A program made the translations under genes and the position numbers. Below the pieces are notes generated by a model. It did no database searches. It worked only from the letters and a program-made list of their open reading frames with translations, and was not told the DNA's origin. Positions 33,880 through 45,192 of a DNA stretch of 64,000 nt are shown piece after piece (the first letter of the stretch is position 1; each line of letters begins with the position of its first letter). Source of the DNA: Trileptium ribeirensis. Lineage: Eukaryota > Nematoda > Enoplea > Enoplida > Thoracostomopsidae. The DNA lies in NCBI GenBank assembly GCA_030248225.1, contig JASANE010005299.1, forward strand, positions 1 through 64,000, in the 5' to 3' direction.

Positions 33880-35005
33880 GTAACAAAAATTCCTTCCATA
33901 ACACATTCCTGGATAACCATCGTCACACTCAATGTGAATAATGATAACCTGTTTAACTCAGGGATTGTTGTGGCAAAACTAGGAAAGACAACTGTCAGTG
34001 TCAGAGCTAAACAAAGAGCTTCCCCTAGGCGGTATATTATAAACCTTGCTTTGGAGTTTAGTTGTAGATGATCTTGTGATTTATTTTCACAAATCTTAGA
34101 GTTATGAGTATTGCTTACTCGGATGATGTTACTTTATTGTTTTCTGTGACGTCTTTGGGTGTGGCATGTTGGCGTATGCAGAATGCGCTTAATTCGATGC
34201 TACGTTGGCGCAGTCGGAGACGTCTCTCGATAAGTACGAGTAAAGCGAATGTTATGGTTATCACTCTTAAGAGATAAAGGGATAAATATAGGGATATAAC
34301 CTAAATCAGTAAGACTATGTCTCTGAGATAATGTGAAATTTGGGGTTGTATTTAGACTCAAAAATGAGTTGGAAACATCATACTGAATATGCACCTCAGA
34401 AGGCATTAGAACCTCTCTTTGCTATAAAGGGAGCTGCTGGTGTTTGTTCTGCCCTACAGCCAAAGTCGATGTACTACCTCTATACTTGCATCTCTAACTT
34501 ATGACTGTGGAATGTGGTGGTACAGAAGTAAATGGAAAACATATTTGCGGAAACTTTAAATGGTCACAGACTGACTTGATTTATGATTGCGGGCTCACTT
34601 CCTTTCGAGGACCTTGAAGCCATTATGGGAATTACACCTATTTATCGACTGGCAGTTGAATGCTTCTACCACAGGATATCCACTAGGCTGTGGTTAGTCC
34701 AGCGTAAGGGTAGTGGATATCATAGGTTACAAAGTTTCGCTCTATGTATATGTGAAACTCTAGTCATGTGAACGGGTAGAATTCTGAGATGTTTCAATGG
34801 GAATAGGAAATGGCGTGCAAGAAATGAGGGCACCCAAATATATAGCGATCTTATTTGCTATTCTGAAGTTTCACTCATTGACATAGACAGTATAGGTATA
34901 GTAGGTACAGGGGCGTTTATTGGCAATATGCATACATTGTACTTTGCATTAGTGTACAAGGCAACAATTATTTTCCAAGCAGAAATTGTTGCAATTTGTA
35001 CATAG
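33880..35005 (+). pseudogene. LINE remnant, RT and first half of RNase H
   Basis: Coding strand +, frames shifted several times. Visible in order: KELPLGGIL and LLWSLVVDDLV (RT, PQGG block), MSIAYSDDVTLL at 34103-34129 (RT catalytic YxDD with S for A), LGLYLDSKMSWKHH and the KALEPL segment (RT thumb side), AGSLPFEDLEAIMGI (linker typical of Jockey/I/R1 elements), and then RNase H from VGTGAFIG to KATIIFQAEIVAICT. Here a hAT element interrupts it; the rest resumes at 36193. No frame is intact. The left border is unclear, and the endonuclease is missing. Confidence 0.82.
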
Positions 35006-36192
35006 CAGGGAGTAACCGGAACTCCGGTTCCGGCGAAAATCGTGTTCCGGTTGCGGTTCCGGCAAAAGGCAAAAACCATACCGGAACTGGAATTCCGGTT
35101 TAAAAATTTTGTTTGAAATTTTACACGTTTTTTGCTTCATCCTGTAATCCAAACATATGTAATATATATTATACCATGATCAAGCTCCAATACAACCAAG
35201 CTAAAGAAAAGATTAACTAACCAATTTGCCGTGTGAAACGTAAGTAGGGCATATAATGTGAGCAGGAATTTTTCATAATAACCTGCAGGAGTTTCTTAAA
35301 TCAAAGCCATGTCGATGCTTGTAGCAGCTATTTTACACATCCAGAAGTCTGTGGGATACGTTTAAATTAAACCGGTCCCACTCGGTAACAGAGTATGGTT
35401 TACGCAGAAGTACTTAGGCTATGCTTGGCTAACATAAATTGCGTCAAGCACCCGCCAGCCAGTGCGCTTGTAAACTTGGTAAATCAGTCTAAATTGAAGT
35501 AAACTAACGTTATCTGCAACGCAGCTAGAAACTGCTTTCTTGGCAATGAACTGTGTTTATTGAAACTGTGAGCAGCATCACAGTGTGTCTTATTCATAGC
35601 ATTCTGATTAGAAAGTTATCATCATTATCATCTAACTTTCGGGCACTGTTTGTCCAAAACTTACGGGCACTAGCCTAAAGAGTGTCCCTGACCACTGATC
35701 AGAAAATTACCTTCTACTATTTTCTCTTAGAATCATATAAACCAATAATTTCAAGTTTCTTACAGAAGAACATGTAACAAACGTATGTGTAGTAAAGGAA
35801 GGCGACTGGAGACATAGCGAAAGTGTGTATTCTACGCTCCATGCTTTGTAAGCATATTCGATTTGACGCAGTATACGCAATGGTGTATAGTGGAAGGCAT
35901 TTTTTTGCTCTGGGTGTCCAAAAATCGACATATTTGATCGATAAATAAACATTATTAGCTTTCTCAGTCTCTTTAAAGTTTCAGAAAGGCAATAATACCA
36001 TCGCAATACATTAAGTTTAATGTAAAAGTTATTTTTAATGCATTTTAAATCCACTATACCTTCATTTCTTCCATCATCTGTTTTACTATATATAAATTTC
36101 GAAGACCAGGTTCCGGTTCCGGATCCGGTTTAAATGGACGGTTCCGGTTGCTGGTTCCGGTTCCGGTAAATTTCGGTTCCGGCTATTCCCTG
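35006..36192 (-). mobile_element. non-autonomous hAT-type element, copy 4
   Basis: Full-length inverted copy, 1187 bp, CAGGGAGTAACCGG to GGCTATTCCCTG, with a perfect 8-bp duplication GTACATAG at 34998-35005 and 36193-36200. It sits inside the RNase H region of a LINE, so its borders are confirmed twice: by the duplication and by the broken domain. Confidence 0.95.
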
Positions 36193-36785
36193 GTACATAG
36201 ATGTCTTGAACATGTTGTAGAACAAGGTACTAGGGGAAGGAATATTTGAATTTCCTGTGTCAGCCAGTCTGCACTGAAGTCTATAGATAAATCGGTTGTA
36301 TTAGCAGTTAATGTTCTTGAATTCCATAAGAAATTACAGATTAGATGCTGAAAATATGATTTATTTGTCCTCTGTTAAGGGATGTTAAGGTATTCGGGGT
36401 AATGAAATGGCAAACAGCCTTGTAAAGAAGTGGGTTTACTGAAGGTGTCTGGGCCGAAACCTTGTGTTCGATTTTGCACTTCCTTAGTGAAGAGAGCGCT
36501 AATGTGGTCCCTGTGTGATAAACAAAACTTCCATCTTAGAGTTATGAGATTAAGAGATAATGGTTTCTGTAAGATTAAGAGATAATGGTTTCTGTGAAAA
36601 CTGTCGCGAGAAGGCTGAGGCGTCTGAACACTTTGTGTTCAGATGTGAGAGATGGGGTGAAGCTAGGGAAAGGTTCCTAGGGTGTTCTGCAACTGGCAGT
36701 TGTTAATGAAAGGACTGTGCATTTTTGCAAATTATTAGGGTTTTACGTTGAAAGTAAGAGGTATGATATAGGTTTATGAAATTAG
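36193..36785 (+). pseudogene. LINE remnant, second half of RNase H and C-terminal Cys region
   Basis: Continuation of the LINE at 33880. It reads SQSALKSIDKSVVLAVNVLE (normally DSQ.ALK), then GIRGNEMANSLVKKW, the end of RNase H, then a GPKPCVRF segment, then FCENCREKAEASEHFVFRCE, the CCHC region at the C-terminus. A 25-bp direct repeat at 36547-36597 (GATTAAGAGATAATGGTTTC twice) shifts the frame ahead of the Cys region. Several stops are present. The element ends about 36785. Confidence 0.85.
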
Positions 36786-37389
36786 AACATGATGATGCAA
36801 AGGATCCTACTATTGGACCTGTGTAAATTTCTTACACCGTTACTTAAGTCTATACACAACACATCCCTGCGTAACCCTCTTCGCACTGAATGTGACTACA
36901 ACGGATGGATCGTAGATTGGAGCAATTTCACACGTATCTTATCGGGTCCTTTGACTAGACTTACGTTTGTTTCATGTAGGAAACTTGAAATTGGTTTATA
37001 AGATTCTTAAAGAACACTGGTCACAACAACAAATATTGCGTGAATTGACTTTTAGGTGCCTGTACTAAGTGCGATTTAGGTCCGTTAAAAACTAAACTTA
37101 GTTGGACACTGTATTGATTTTGTGAAAGTCTGCCCGTAATGAATTGCTTCAAAGTCGTCTCAACCGTAATGTATTTCGTTCAAGAAAAATGACAAAATCA
37201 AGTTAGAAAAAATTCCTTTAACGATAATTAGAAATAGGAACCCAGGGGTATGCAACCTTTGAAAGCTATACTTAGTTTTCACCATAAGAATCAGCTTTAG
37301 AACACATATGTTTGTTCAATTTTATAAGTTCGTAATTATCTGATGCTTGTTCAATTTTTATAAGTTCGTAATTTTTATAAGTTCGTAAT
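36786..37389. other. no gene seen; stray tandem-repeat piece
   Basis: Around 37060-37120 words of the 33300-33760 array reappear. Around 37320-37390 TTTATAAGTTCGTAAT is repeated three times. No gene is supported. Confidence 0.5.
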
Positions 37390-37610
37390 GCTTTTGAGTC
37401 ATAACAATGCCCTTTGTTATATTACAAGCAAGATAAAACACAAGCAGAACATCTAACCCTTGTGCAAAGATGATTTTTTTACAATATTCTCTCATATCAT
37501 TTGTTAGTTATTTTACCTACTAAAATATCGAAAACTACTAAAATATCGAAAACCTACTAAAATGTTAACTACTAAAATATCGAAAACAATCAAAACGTTG
37601 AACACTATAC
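37390..37610 (-). repeat. partial copy 3 of repeat R
   Basis: Reads inversely to 29560-29710 and 40620-40745: CATAACAATGCCCTTT, AAGCAAGATAAAACACAAGC and TTAGTTATTTTACC. Followed by ACTACTAAAATATCGAAAAC words repeated four times (about 37515-37590). Confidence 0.6.
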
Positions 37611-37619
37611 GGCAAACCT

Positions 37620-38360
37620 GACCTTACGTTCAGTCGTTAAAACTGGTATCTCTCAAGCGAGGGTGAAACGGAGCGAACCTGGTTTCATTTTTATGGTATT
37701 TTGTTTAATCATCTGTAACAGGCCGTGTTAGATGGATACATATACCACGCTAAAATGTATTAAACTTTGCACCAGTTGAAAATCCTAAAATCTCTTCGAC
37801 CCTAAACAATCGAAAACAGCTGACAACGCGTCATCTATTTGTGCTGGTTCTAGATAATCAAACCATCGTATTCAGCCTACCGGAAAGCCTATATAATAGA
37901 CAATTCTTTATGACATGCACACGACACGTAACCAAACATCTTAAACATACTATATTCTGCAAATCGGGTTCATTGACCTTAAACTCATTGAAAACCAATA
38001 AAAAGCCGTGAAATAATCATGCTGGACCCTAGATAATGAACTATTTGTATTCAGCCTTTATAATATATTTTTGATGCCCTGCACGCAATACATAATCAAA
38101 TAGATGAAAACATAACATCCTACATTTTGAAAACCGGGTTCGTCGACCGCAGAACAATTGAAACCCCATCAAAAGTTATAATATAGTCAAGTTGGACTCT
38201 AATTAGCAAAGCCATTGTATTCGCTTCGCTTGATAACCTAACAGGCACTCATGTAAGGTGAAACAAGCAATCATGGCAAACTGAAAAATTGCTATTTCTT
38301 ACGGTGTCGACAAACCATATTCGGCGCGACAGCACCCCAGGGAGTGGTCCCACAAAAAAG
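37620..38360 (-). repeat. repeat C, copy 1, internal units of about 170 bp
   Basis: Matches 41545-42300 in opposite orientation along its whole length. Reading inversely it starts CTTTTTTGTGGGACCACTCC, passes GAATATGGTTTGTCGAC and ends CGCTCCGTTTCACCCTCGCT. Inside are about four related units, with AACCGGGTTCGTCGACC (38133), AATCGGGTTCATTGACC (37963) and CTTCGACCCTAAAC (37796), about 170 bp apart. A helitron or composite satellite is possible; no coding part is seen. Confidence 0.8.
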
Positions 38361-39545
38361 TCGTGTGTAGGAAAGTTGTAGATCTCGTTGAGCAGATTCT
38401 GATCTATGGATGCGAATCGTGTGTCACGATATATTCGCGAAACACTGGTACCGGTATGGCCAGATATGTCAAAGAACCCCTAAAAACTGTTTTTTTCCAT
38501 TTTGACTTGGAAGATGAGGTTGGAGCTGTCCGCGTTCAACTAAAGGGCCCGTTCTCATCACCCTTGCTATCGAACGAAAAATTGTCGAAATCCGTCATTC
38601 CGAAAAGGAGTTGTTAATGACAGCGGCACACAAAAAAGTTTTAAGATTTTCTGCCTAACGCCTTCTATGGAGATTCCGCTCGCCTTGCTCGCTCTGTTTC
38701 AACAGCAAAAACAATACATTTGGTACACTTCTTAGTAGGTGCGTGCTAGTTTGGTTAAGTAAAGTAGTTGCAAAAGCAAGGGTCGGCAAACTGTATATAA
38801 CTGAGATTTCATTTATAAATGCCGGTAAGACACTAATTAAAATCCAGCAGTTGAAAGGTAGAGCCAAACGCCGAAAACAGTTTATGCCTTGTTGATTTCT
38901 CCGTGTTCTGTGTTTAATGACCGTGGTTGAAAATTTAGTTTGGTTTGCAGGATTAATTATGAAATGTAATAATTATTACAGTTTACTGGAACTAGAATAC
39001 CACGGGCCTCTTCCGCCCATGTTAACAAAATAATGTTAGCCATTGGTTCATGTTAAAGTTCCCTCTAAACCTTAGGTACCTGGAAACTTGACACGAGTAC
39101 CATTGGGTGAAAACTTAAAGGTTAACTACTAATAACTCTTAAGCTTAGTCATACCAAACGCAATACTTCTAAGCAAAAATTTTTATTTACAAGTCACATA
39201 TATTTATTTTCTATGTTTATCCATGTGTATTGTACTTTAGTTCTACATATAAAATGACCAGAATCTCGAACATCCAAGTTGCCCAAGATGTAACTTCAAA
39301 CGCGTCTCCTAAATTTGTTATTTCTTTTGCTTGATCTTAAACCATAAACATTACATACGTTTTAAACCTCTTACATGTAATCTATGTTATATACTCATAA
39401 GACGAATTATTTTATGACATTTACACGTATGTATCTCAAAAATTGTGGTTCCCTTGAATACTTATCGTATTGTAGTATGTTGCTTTGATAGTGTTCTCTA
39501 ACGTTATTTTCATACTCCAGTGCAAACAGTATGCTTTGTTACTTA
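38361..39545. other. intronic sequence, no gene seen
   Basis: A short open frame at 38363-38617 has no recognised domain. The rest is AT-rich without paired repeats that I can see. Confidence 0.4.
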
Positions 39546-40750
39546 AGTTAAGGGTTGGCGAACCCTTCCGTAATTGTCTTTTCGGCATTTATAAACTAGT
39601 AAACGTAATAAATTACAAAAAGTGAGCGAGGCAATAGGCAAAGTGTATTATATGTTATTTATGTATACATGTATTTCAACTAAACATTTAATCGATTTAT
39701 ATATACTAAGTATCACGTTTTAGACATTTGATGTCAAATCAACCTTACAAAAAGTTGGCTAGGTAAAGAATTAGCGAAGTAATTAGTAACATCACCTAAT
39801 TATTTAAATAGTTGGTAAACTTGTTAAAAGCATAGAGGTTTTAAAGTCACATATTCATGATTTGCGATATTGAAAACCCCCGAACGCCAAAAATCAGCAA
39901 TTTTAAAGTGATTTTAAAATTTGCTTAAAATTAACTATCTAATTAATTACTTAACTAATTAGCATGTACGGCCAAGTTTTAGAGCTTGAAAAATATCATA
40001 TTCGTAATCATTATCATAGAAAACTTCCGTGTGCAATTTTTTTTCACTTCGGAGCACTTTAAAAATTTTCAAAAAATAGCTAATTAATAATTAATTAGTA
40101 ATCTAATTAATTAACTAATTAGCATATTTTTGACATCCCCAAATAGTAATAAACACCAGATTCATAAACAGCACCGCATGTAATATAGGCACCAAAATAA
40201 CAGATTTGCAGTAATGATTAATTGAAAAATAAGCCATTTTTCTTTGAAAATGTTAAAAATAGGCTGATACGCTTAAGTAATTAGTTCATTACTAATTAAC
40301 TAAAGCACATTTGGATAAAAACAATATGTCTTGCACCTGACCGATAATAGACCTTTCAAACAAAAAAGTTTTTTAAAATCGGCCTAGTAGACAGACACTC
40401 CCGATTTTTCTCCCTCTGACGAAAACAAAAACGCTTCGCTTAATAAAATTTCATTTATGTACAATTAGCGAATACTTTTGGTTTTGCAACTGTACTTAAC
40501 TAAAACAGCCCTCACTTACTAAGGGGTGCAATAACAATCACTTTGTTTTTGTTGATTCGACGGCTGAATGTAAATTCAACTTTGCTGTAAAGGGTTCAGC
40601 GTTTTGCACGTTTTCGATATTATAGTGAGTCAAATAACTAGCAAAAGGTATATTCTAAAAATTCTCTTTCCACAGGCATTCGATGTTCTGCTTGCTTTCA
40701 GTATTTTACCGAGTGAAATAATAAAAGGGCATTGTTATGACTGAGAAACA
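39546..40750 (+). repeat. repeat R copy 2 with repeat B inserted
   Basis: Outer parts (39546-39587 and about 40448-40750) are repeat R, as at 27185-29710, with GGGTTGGCGAACCC on the left and GGGCATTGTTATGACTGA on the right. The middle, about 39588-40447, is repeat B. It matches 47402-48295 inverted: GTAATAAATTACAAA, TATCACGTTTTAGA, AAAAAGTTGGCTAGG, repeated TAATTAATTAGTAA words, TGCACCTGACCGATAATAG and AAAAACGCTTCGCT. Repeat B is rich in AATTAATT and carries no clear gene. Confidence 0.75.
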
Positions 40751-41144
40751 AATATTCTGCTTATTCCTAACTTATAAAAATTGAACAAACATATGTTTTA
40801 GAGCTGTTTGTTATAATGAAATCTAAATATATTGTTTTCAGGAGCACATTTTTCCAATTTCCGTTAAGGGAATTTTTGCTAACTTGTTAAGAGTTTCCCG
40901 GTTCCATCAACTAAACAATGATTGTAAATTTAACACTACATGTTACTCTTATACACAGTTATTAGCTGTGGTGCCGGGCTCGGCTTAAAAGGCTGTCACA
41001 GTGGGAAACTGCTTTAATCTTTATCTAATATCTATCTTTATGCGTAGTCTGTACTAATATTGTGCAATTTATAATGATGCAGTTTGCTCTATCACTTAAC
41101 ATTTGAAATAACAGAATTACTGTTGACGATATTAAATATTTTAG

Positions 41145-41475
41145 ATGTACAAAGCTGCGGTGGCTCCAAACCTGGAACCAGGTTGCTGTACGGCGCATCA
41201 AGCACAGTATGGGCATATGAACAACATCTATAACACAAGTATGGCGAATTATGCACCCGAACGTGGTACTGGAACGACGAACGTTTATTATATAACAAAT
41301 AATAATAATTACCACGGCTGTTGTAGTCGTGCTAATAGCAACAATAATAATTATTGTACCTGCAATAATGTCACTCATGAAGCGACGCGTAATGTGGCAG
41401 CGATTGGTCAAGAAGTCTCACCGAACATCAACATTTCCTCTGGTACAGCTGCTGCTGCTAGTATTACTGCTTCAG
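41145..41475 (+). CDS. candidate host-gene exon, Asn/Tyr/Cys-rich
   Basis: 331 bp between the acceptor ATTAAATATTTTAG and the donor GCTTCAG|GTGAGC. Open in phase 0 for 110 codons plus one base. It begins MYKAAVAPNLEPGCCTAHQA and continues with NNIYNTSMANYAP, YYITNNNNYHGCC, SRANSNNNNYCTC and SSGTAAAASITAS: low-complexity Asn and Ala runs with paired Cys. The ATG directly after the AG may be a codon of the internal exon rather than a start. The single leftover base is completed in frame by exon 43204. No domain is recognised. This is the best-supported exon of the window. Confidence 0.72.
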
Positions 41476-41544
41476 GTGAGCAAAAATGTTAATAATATTC
41501 ATAAATATTGCTATTAACATTTCACTCATAGAGATCTACAACTA

Positions 41545-42300
41545 TACTGGACGAGACTTTTTGGTGGACCACTCTCTGGGCCTTTGTGGGTCCGAATATG
41601 GTTCGTCGACCCTTTGCCAGAAATAGCGATTTTTCAAATTTCGCCGTATTATTGCTTTTTTACCTTACAATGAGTGCCTATTAGGTTATCAGGCATTCTG
41701 AATATGATGGTTTTGCTATGTAGAGTTCAACCTGACAATATTATCCATCCTCATGGGATTTCAAGGGTATTACGGTCGACGAACTCGATTTCCAAAACGT
41801 AGTGCGTTTTCATTTGTCTGATTATGTATTGTCTGCAGCGAATCAAGAATGTTCTTTATATAGATATATCTGAATTCTGAATACAGTGATTTGGTCGCCT
41901 ATAGGCGAGCGTGCATATTTCATGCCTTTTCGTGGGTTTTCGATGGGTTTAGGGTCAATGAACCCGATTTTCAGAATATTGTCTGTTTTCAGTTGTTTGG
42001 TTATGTATTGCGTGCAGGCCACCAAGAGTTGTCTATATAGGTTTTCCGGTCGGCTGAATACAATGGTTTTGTTATCTAGAGGCCAGCACAAGTACTTGAT
42101 GCGTTTTCAATTGTTTTTGATGGGTTTATGGTCGACAAGCTTTTTGAACTTTCAGTGGGTTCAGGGTTCAAGAGGTTTTAGGGTGGTATATTCATGTAGC
42201 ACAGCCTGTAATAGGCGAGTATAATACAAAATGATAACTTATAAATGAAATCACGGTCGCCCCGCTTAACCCTCCCTTGCAAAATACTAGTTTACCTACT
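41545..42300 (+). repeat. repeat C, copy 2
   Basis: Opposite orientation to 37620-38360: CTTTTTGGTGGACCACTCTC, GAATATGGTTCGTCGACC, TTACCTTACAATGAGTGCCT, GGTCGACGAACTCGATTTCC, GGTCAATGAACCCGATTTTC and CGCCCCGCTTAACCCTCCCT. The internal units are about 170-180 bp. The two copies bracket 3.2 kb containing repeat R and the 41145 exon. Confidence 0.8.
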
Positions 42301-43203
42301 AAATTGCAATTGTGCATACTGAATGAAAATTTTAGCAATTTTTAGCCCTACAAGGGAAAATTTTGGGTATGTTTACCGAAATAGGGAAAATTTGCATATC
42401 TTTTAACCCGTCAGATCAAAAATTAAGCAATTTTTAGTCGCGCAGGAATGTACCTGGGCTCGCTTTGGGAGGGGGAGACAAAAATTTAACTGGATGGTCA
42501 TGAAATGGGGGAACCGGAGGAGGGTTCGAAATACCTGGGCGGCCCCCACCAGCCCAATTGGAGAAATCAGTATGTGCACACATGCTAAAAAGACAATAAT
42601 TAAACGTTTACAGATGTGTATATCAAGCACTTATATTGTACCTGATGTCCCAACCCCCAATACCGGCGGAAAAACTTAATAGCAATCAGAAAAATATAAA
42701 AGATATAAGGAAAAACTGAGGGCATTACGAAGGAAAAGGGAAACTTATTGAAATTAAAAGCTTACTTTGACAGATGGACAAAATGGTTGTTTAAAACAAA
42801 ATTTATTACTCAAAACTCGTACTAGGTCCAGCTTGGGTCTGATTGGAAAATAACTTGGTGTAATTAAAAAATTTTGAGTGTATTTCCACTCGTGGATCTA
42901 AAAAACCCAGATTCATTCTACATTGCATGATTTTTCGAATTTCTGTAAATTCATGTTTTGCTATTTTACTTATCATTCTTTATGATTTAACTTTCGGCAT
43001 AGAGGGCTGCTTTGTAACCAAATGTTTTCTAGGTACATATTCTAATACAGCTTATAGTTTCTCGTTTAAAATGTATTATAATATAATTTTTTATAAATAA
43101 TTAACGCATCGTTAATTTGCCTAATTCAATAATAGCCCAAAGCTTAATAGTTATAGATTGGCGTGTGCGCTGTTTCTTTATATCATAACGGCTCCTATTG
43201 CAG
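42301..43203. other. intronic sequence, no gene seen
   Basis: 42330-42440 has GGGAAAATTTTG and AGGGAAAATTTGC words in a loose tandem. The rest is AT-rich with nothing recognised. Confidence 0.4.
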
Positions 43204-43277
43204 ACGAAGTCGATGTTGTAACCCAATTCAATCAGTTTATTGAAAAAATCCGCACATTTGCCCTTCCTGTCGCTGAT
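43204..43277 (+). CDS. candidate host-gene exon
   Basis: 74 bp between the acceptor GCTCCTATTGCAG and the donor GCTGAT|GTAAGT. With the base from exon 41145 it reads DEVDVVTQFNQFIEKIRTFA then LPVAD, ending in phase 0. The amphipathic pattern suggests a helix. Both splice sites are strong and the phase fits on both sides. Unlike the previous exon this segment is not low-complexity and should be the best query for identifying the gene. Confidence 0.72.
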
Positions 43278-43812
43278 GTAAGTTTGTCGAAATTATGTTT
43301 CTAACGTTAGTATTTTTTATCAAAGCAATGGACAAATGGCAAACACAAAATTACGTCAGCAAAAACAAAAAAGTTTGAGTCGGTAATTCTGAAATTATAT
43401 ATTTGAAGTTCTAAACGATACTATATGTATTTGTTCGTTTAACAGTCATTTGAGATTACAATGATGTAAAGCTTATGCGAGCGTACCGAGCTGGTTCCTC
43501 AAATAGCGTCAATTAAGAAAAAAATTGTGTTTTCTCCGTCTGTTCGTTACATAACTCTTCACCAGAGTAATGGATTTTCTTATTTATTTATCGTACTGAA
43601 ACGTAGTTGTCCGCTAGCTTTGTAGTTGCGCTGCCTCCATGATTTCCTACCTAGTTTTTTTACAAAACCGGCACGAATTGAAGAGTTTTTGATTTTAATC
43701 ATTTGAGGTGATCCAATATTTTAGGTTATAACTGCTTCCTGAAGGATCGGTTCGAAAAATGGTAAAGAATATCCTCATAAGCTATAACTTAGTTGCTATC
43801 ATTTTTTGTCAG

Positions 43813-43890
43813 GGTAGCATGTTGTTTTCGAGCTATGAGCCAGTTGAAAAATACCCGAAAAAGGAGATAACTTTTCAAAATTTTTATAAT
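43813..43890 (+). CDS. candidate host-gene exon
   Basis: 78 bp between the acceptor ATTTTTTGTCAG and the strong donor TATAAT|GTAAGT. Phase 0 at both ends, 26 codons, beginning GSMLFSSYEPVEKYPKKEIT and ending FQNFYN. The intron to exon 43204 is 535 bp. Together with 43204-43277 it gives a 50-residue non-repetitive segment. No domain is recognised. Confidence 0.7.
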
Positions 43891-44779
43891 GTAAGTTTTT
43901 AGTTTGTTGCGTGTGAACGGTGGAATCACAGGGTTATTTAACTTGTTATATGCTTTGATTTCTTTGTTTTAACTCTTGTGGGAGGGTGCCAGAGCAAAAT
44001 TTGTCATTTTTTGTATGTACCAGTATATAGGTCATTTGAATGTGTTTCTATAGATTTAGGAGTCGCTGAATACGATGAAAGTGATTGTATTTGGCGGTGT
44101 GTATCAAATAGGGCATGTGCTGGGCCCTGCTATATTAATGTCACCCCTGAAATTAGAATTTTTAAATTTTGAGATCTATATATTTCAAAAGTTTTTATCT
44201 TTTTGGTCACTGAAGGAGGAAATAAAGAGTCCTATTTTGAATCGTGGGTTTCCGGAGAGAACCCAAAATACCCTGTTGGTGAGCTGACAACGAATGGAAC
44301 CTACTGTTATGGTATTTTAATCCCGTGGTAACTGAAAATTTGTTTTGAGTCAGGCCTGTCGTATTCTTGAAAATAAATATATTATGATTCAAATTTTGTT
44401 TATTAGAACGTAGTGTATCGTAGTGGAGATTGTGTGTTGCAGGGGTGAAAGTTTTTAAATTCCGTCTGTGTCTGTGTGCGATCACCCATAACTCGGAAAC
44501 TACTTAACCGATTTTCATGATCTTGAGCTCATTCGAACGCGCATAGTCGATTTACCATGTACATCCGATACCATTTTGATTTGGGGTCTGGTTCCGGGGT
44601 CAGGGGTTTTTTTATTTTAATTTAAAATTTATTTTAAAATTTTACCCCATTTTAGTACCCTTCACGGAGGCAAGCTTATTTTTATCTTAACGTTCGTATT
44701 TTTTTTCTATTGTTGGTTTTATTTCACAGTAAAATGATTTCTGCCGATGCCTCTTTCTTGTTTTTCGATTAAGGCTCCG
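43891..44779. other. intronic sequence, no gene seen
   Basis: 44453-44585 contains GTCTGTGTCTGTGTGCGATC, CATAACTCGGAAACTACTTA and GAGCTCATTCGAACGCGCAT, a widely scattered repeat type whose relatives occur at 47460-47530 and 59340-59400. No gene is supported. Confidence 0.45.
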
Positions 44780-45192
44780 GTTCATGGGTTTGAGGCATGG
44801 CACCCTCGTGGTTCTTCGACGCAAAATGCGAAAATTTGTTCTGACGTCCTGGACTGCTGAAAAGTTTTACTTGGTGGATTTCGGGTATGGGAAACTGATT
44901 GCCGGTGTGGATTTTGCTCTGCGACTATGGTTTCATGGGCATTGGGTATGGCGCCCCATGGTTCATCGATCCAAAATTCCCAATTTTATTGTAACGCCCT
45001 GGGAGGCTGATAGCTTGGGCTTGGGGTGTTTTGGGCATGGGAAACTTATTGCCGGTGTTAGTATTGTTCTAACTTGTGCGGTATTGTGAGATGTCCTTAT
45101 ATAGCATATCAACGTATGGTATTGAGAGCTGATTGGCCGGGCACGCAAAAGGCGTAGGTATACCTATGCTTCCGCAATCTCTATAGAGTTAC
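44780..45192 (+). repeat. imperfect tandem duplication, period about 160 bp, and dispersed repeat
   Basis: GGCATGGCACCCTCGTGGTT, ATGGGAAACTGATTGCCGGT and TTTTGCTCTGCGAC (44800-44930) return as GGTATGGCGCCCCATGGTTC, ATGGGAAACTTATTGCCGGT and ATTGTTCTAACTTG (44946-45080). The tail from 45040 to 45192 also matches 13045-13230. Confidence 0.75.
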
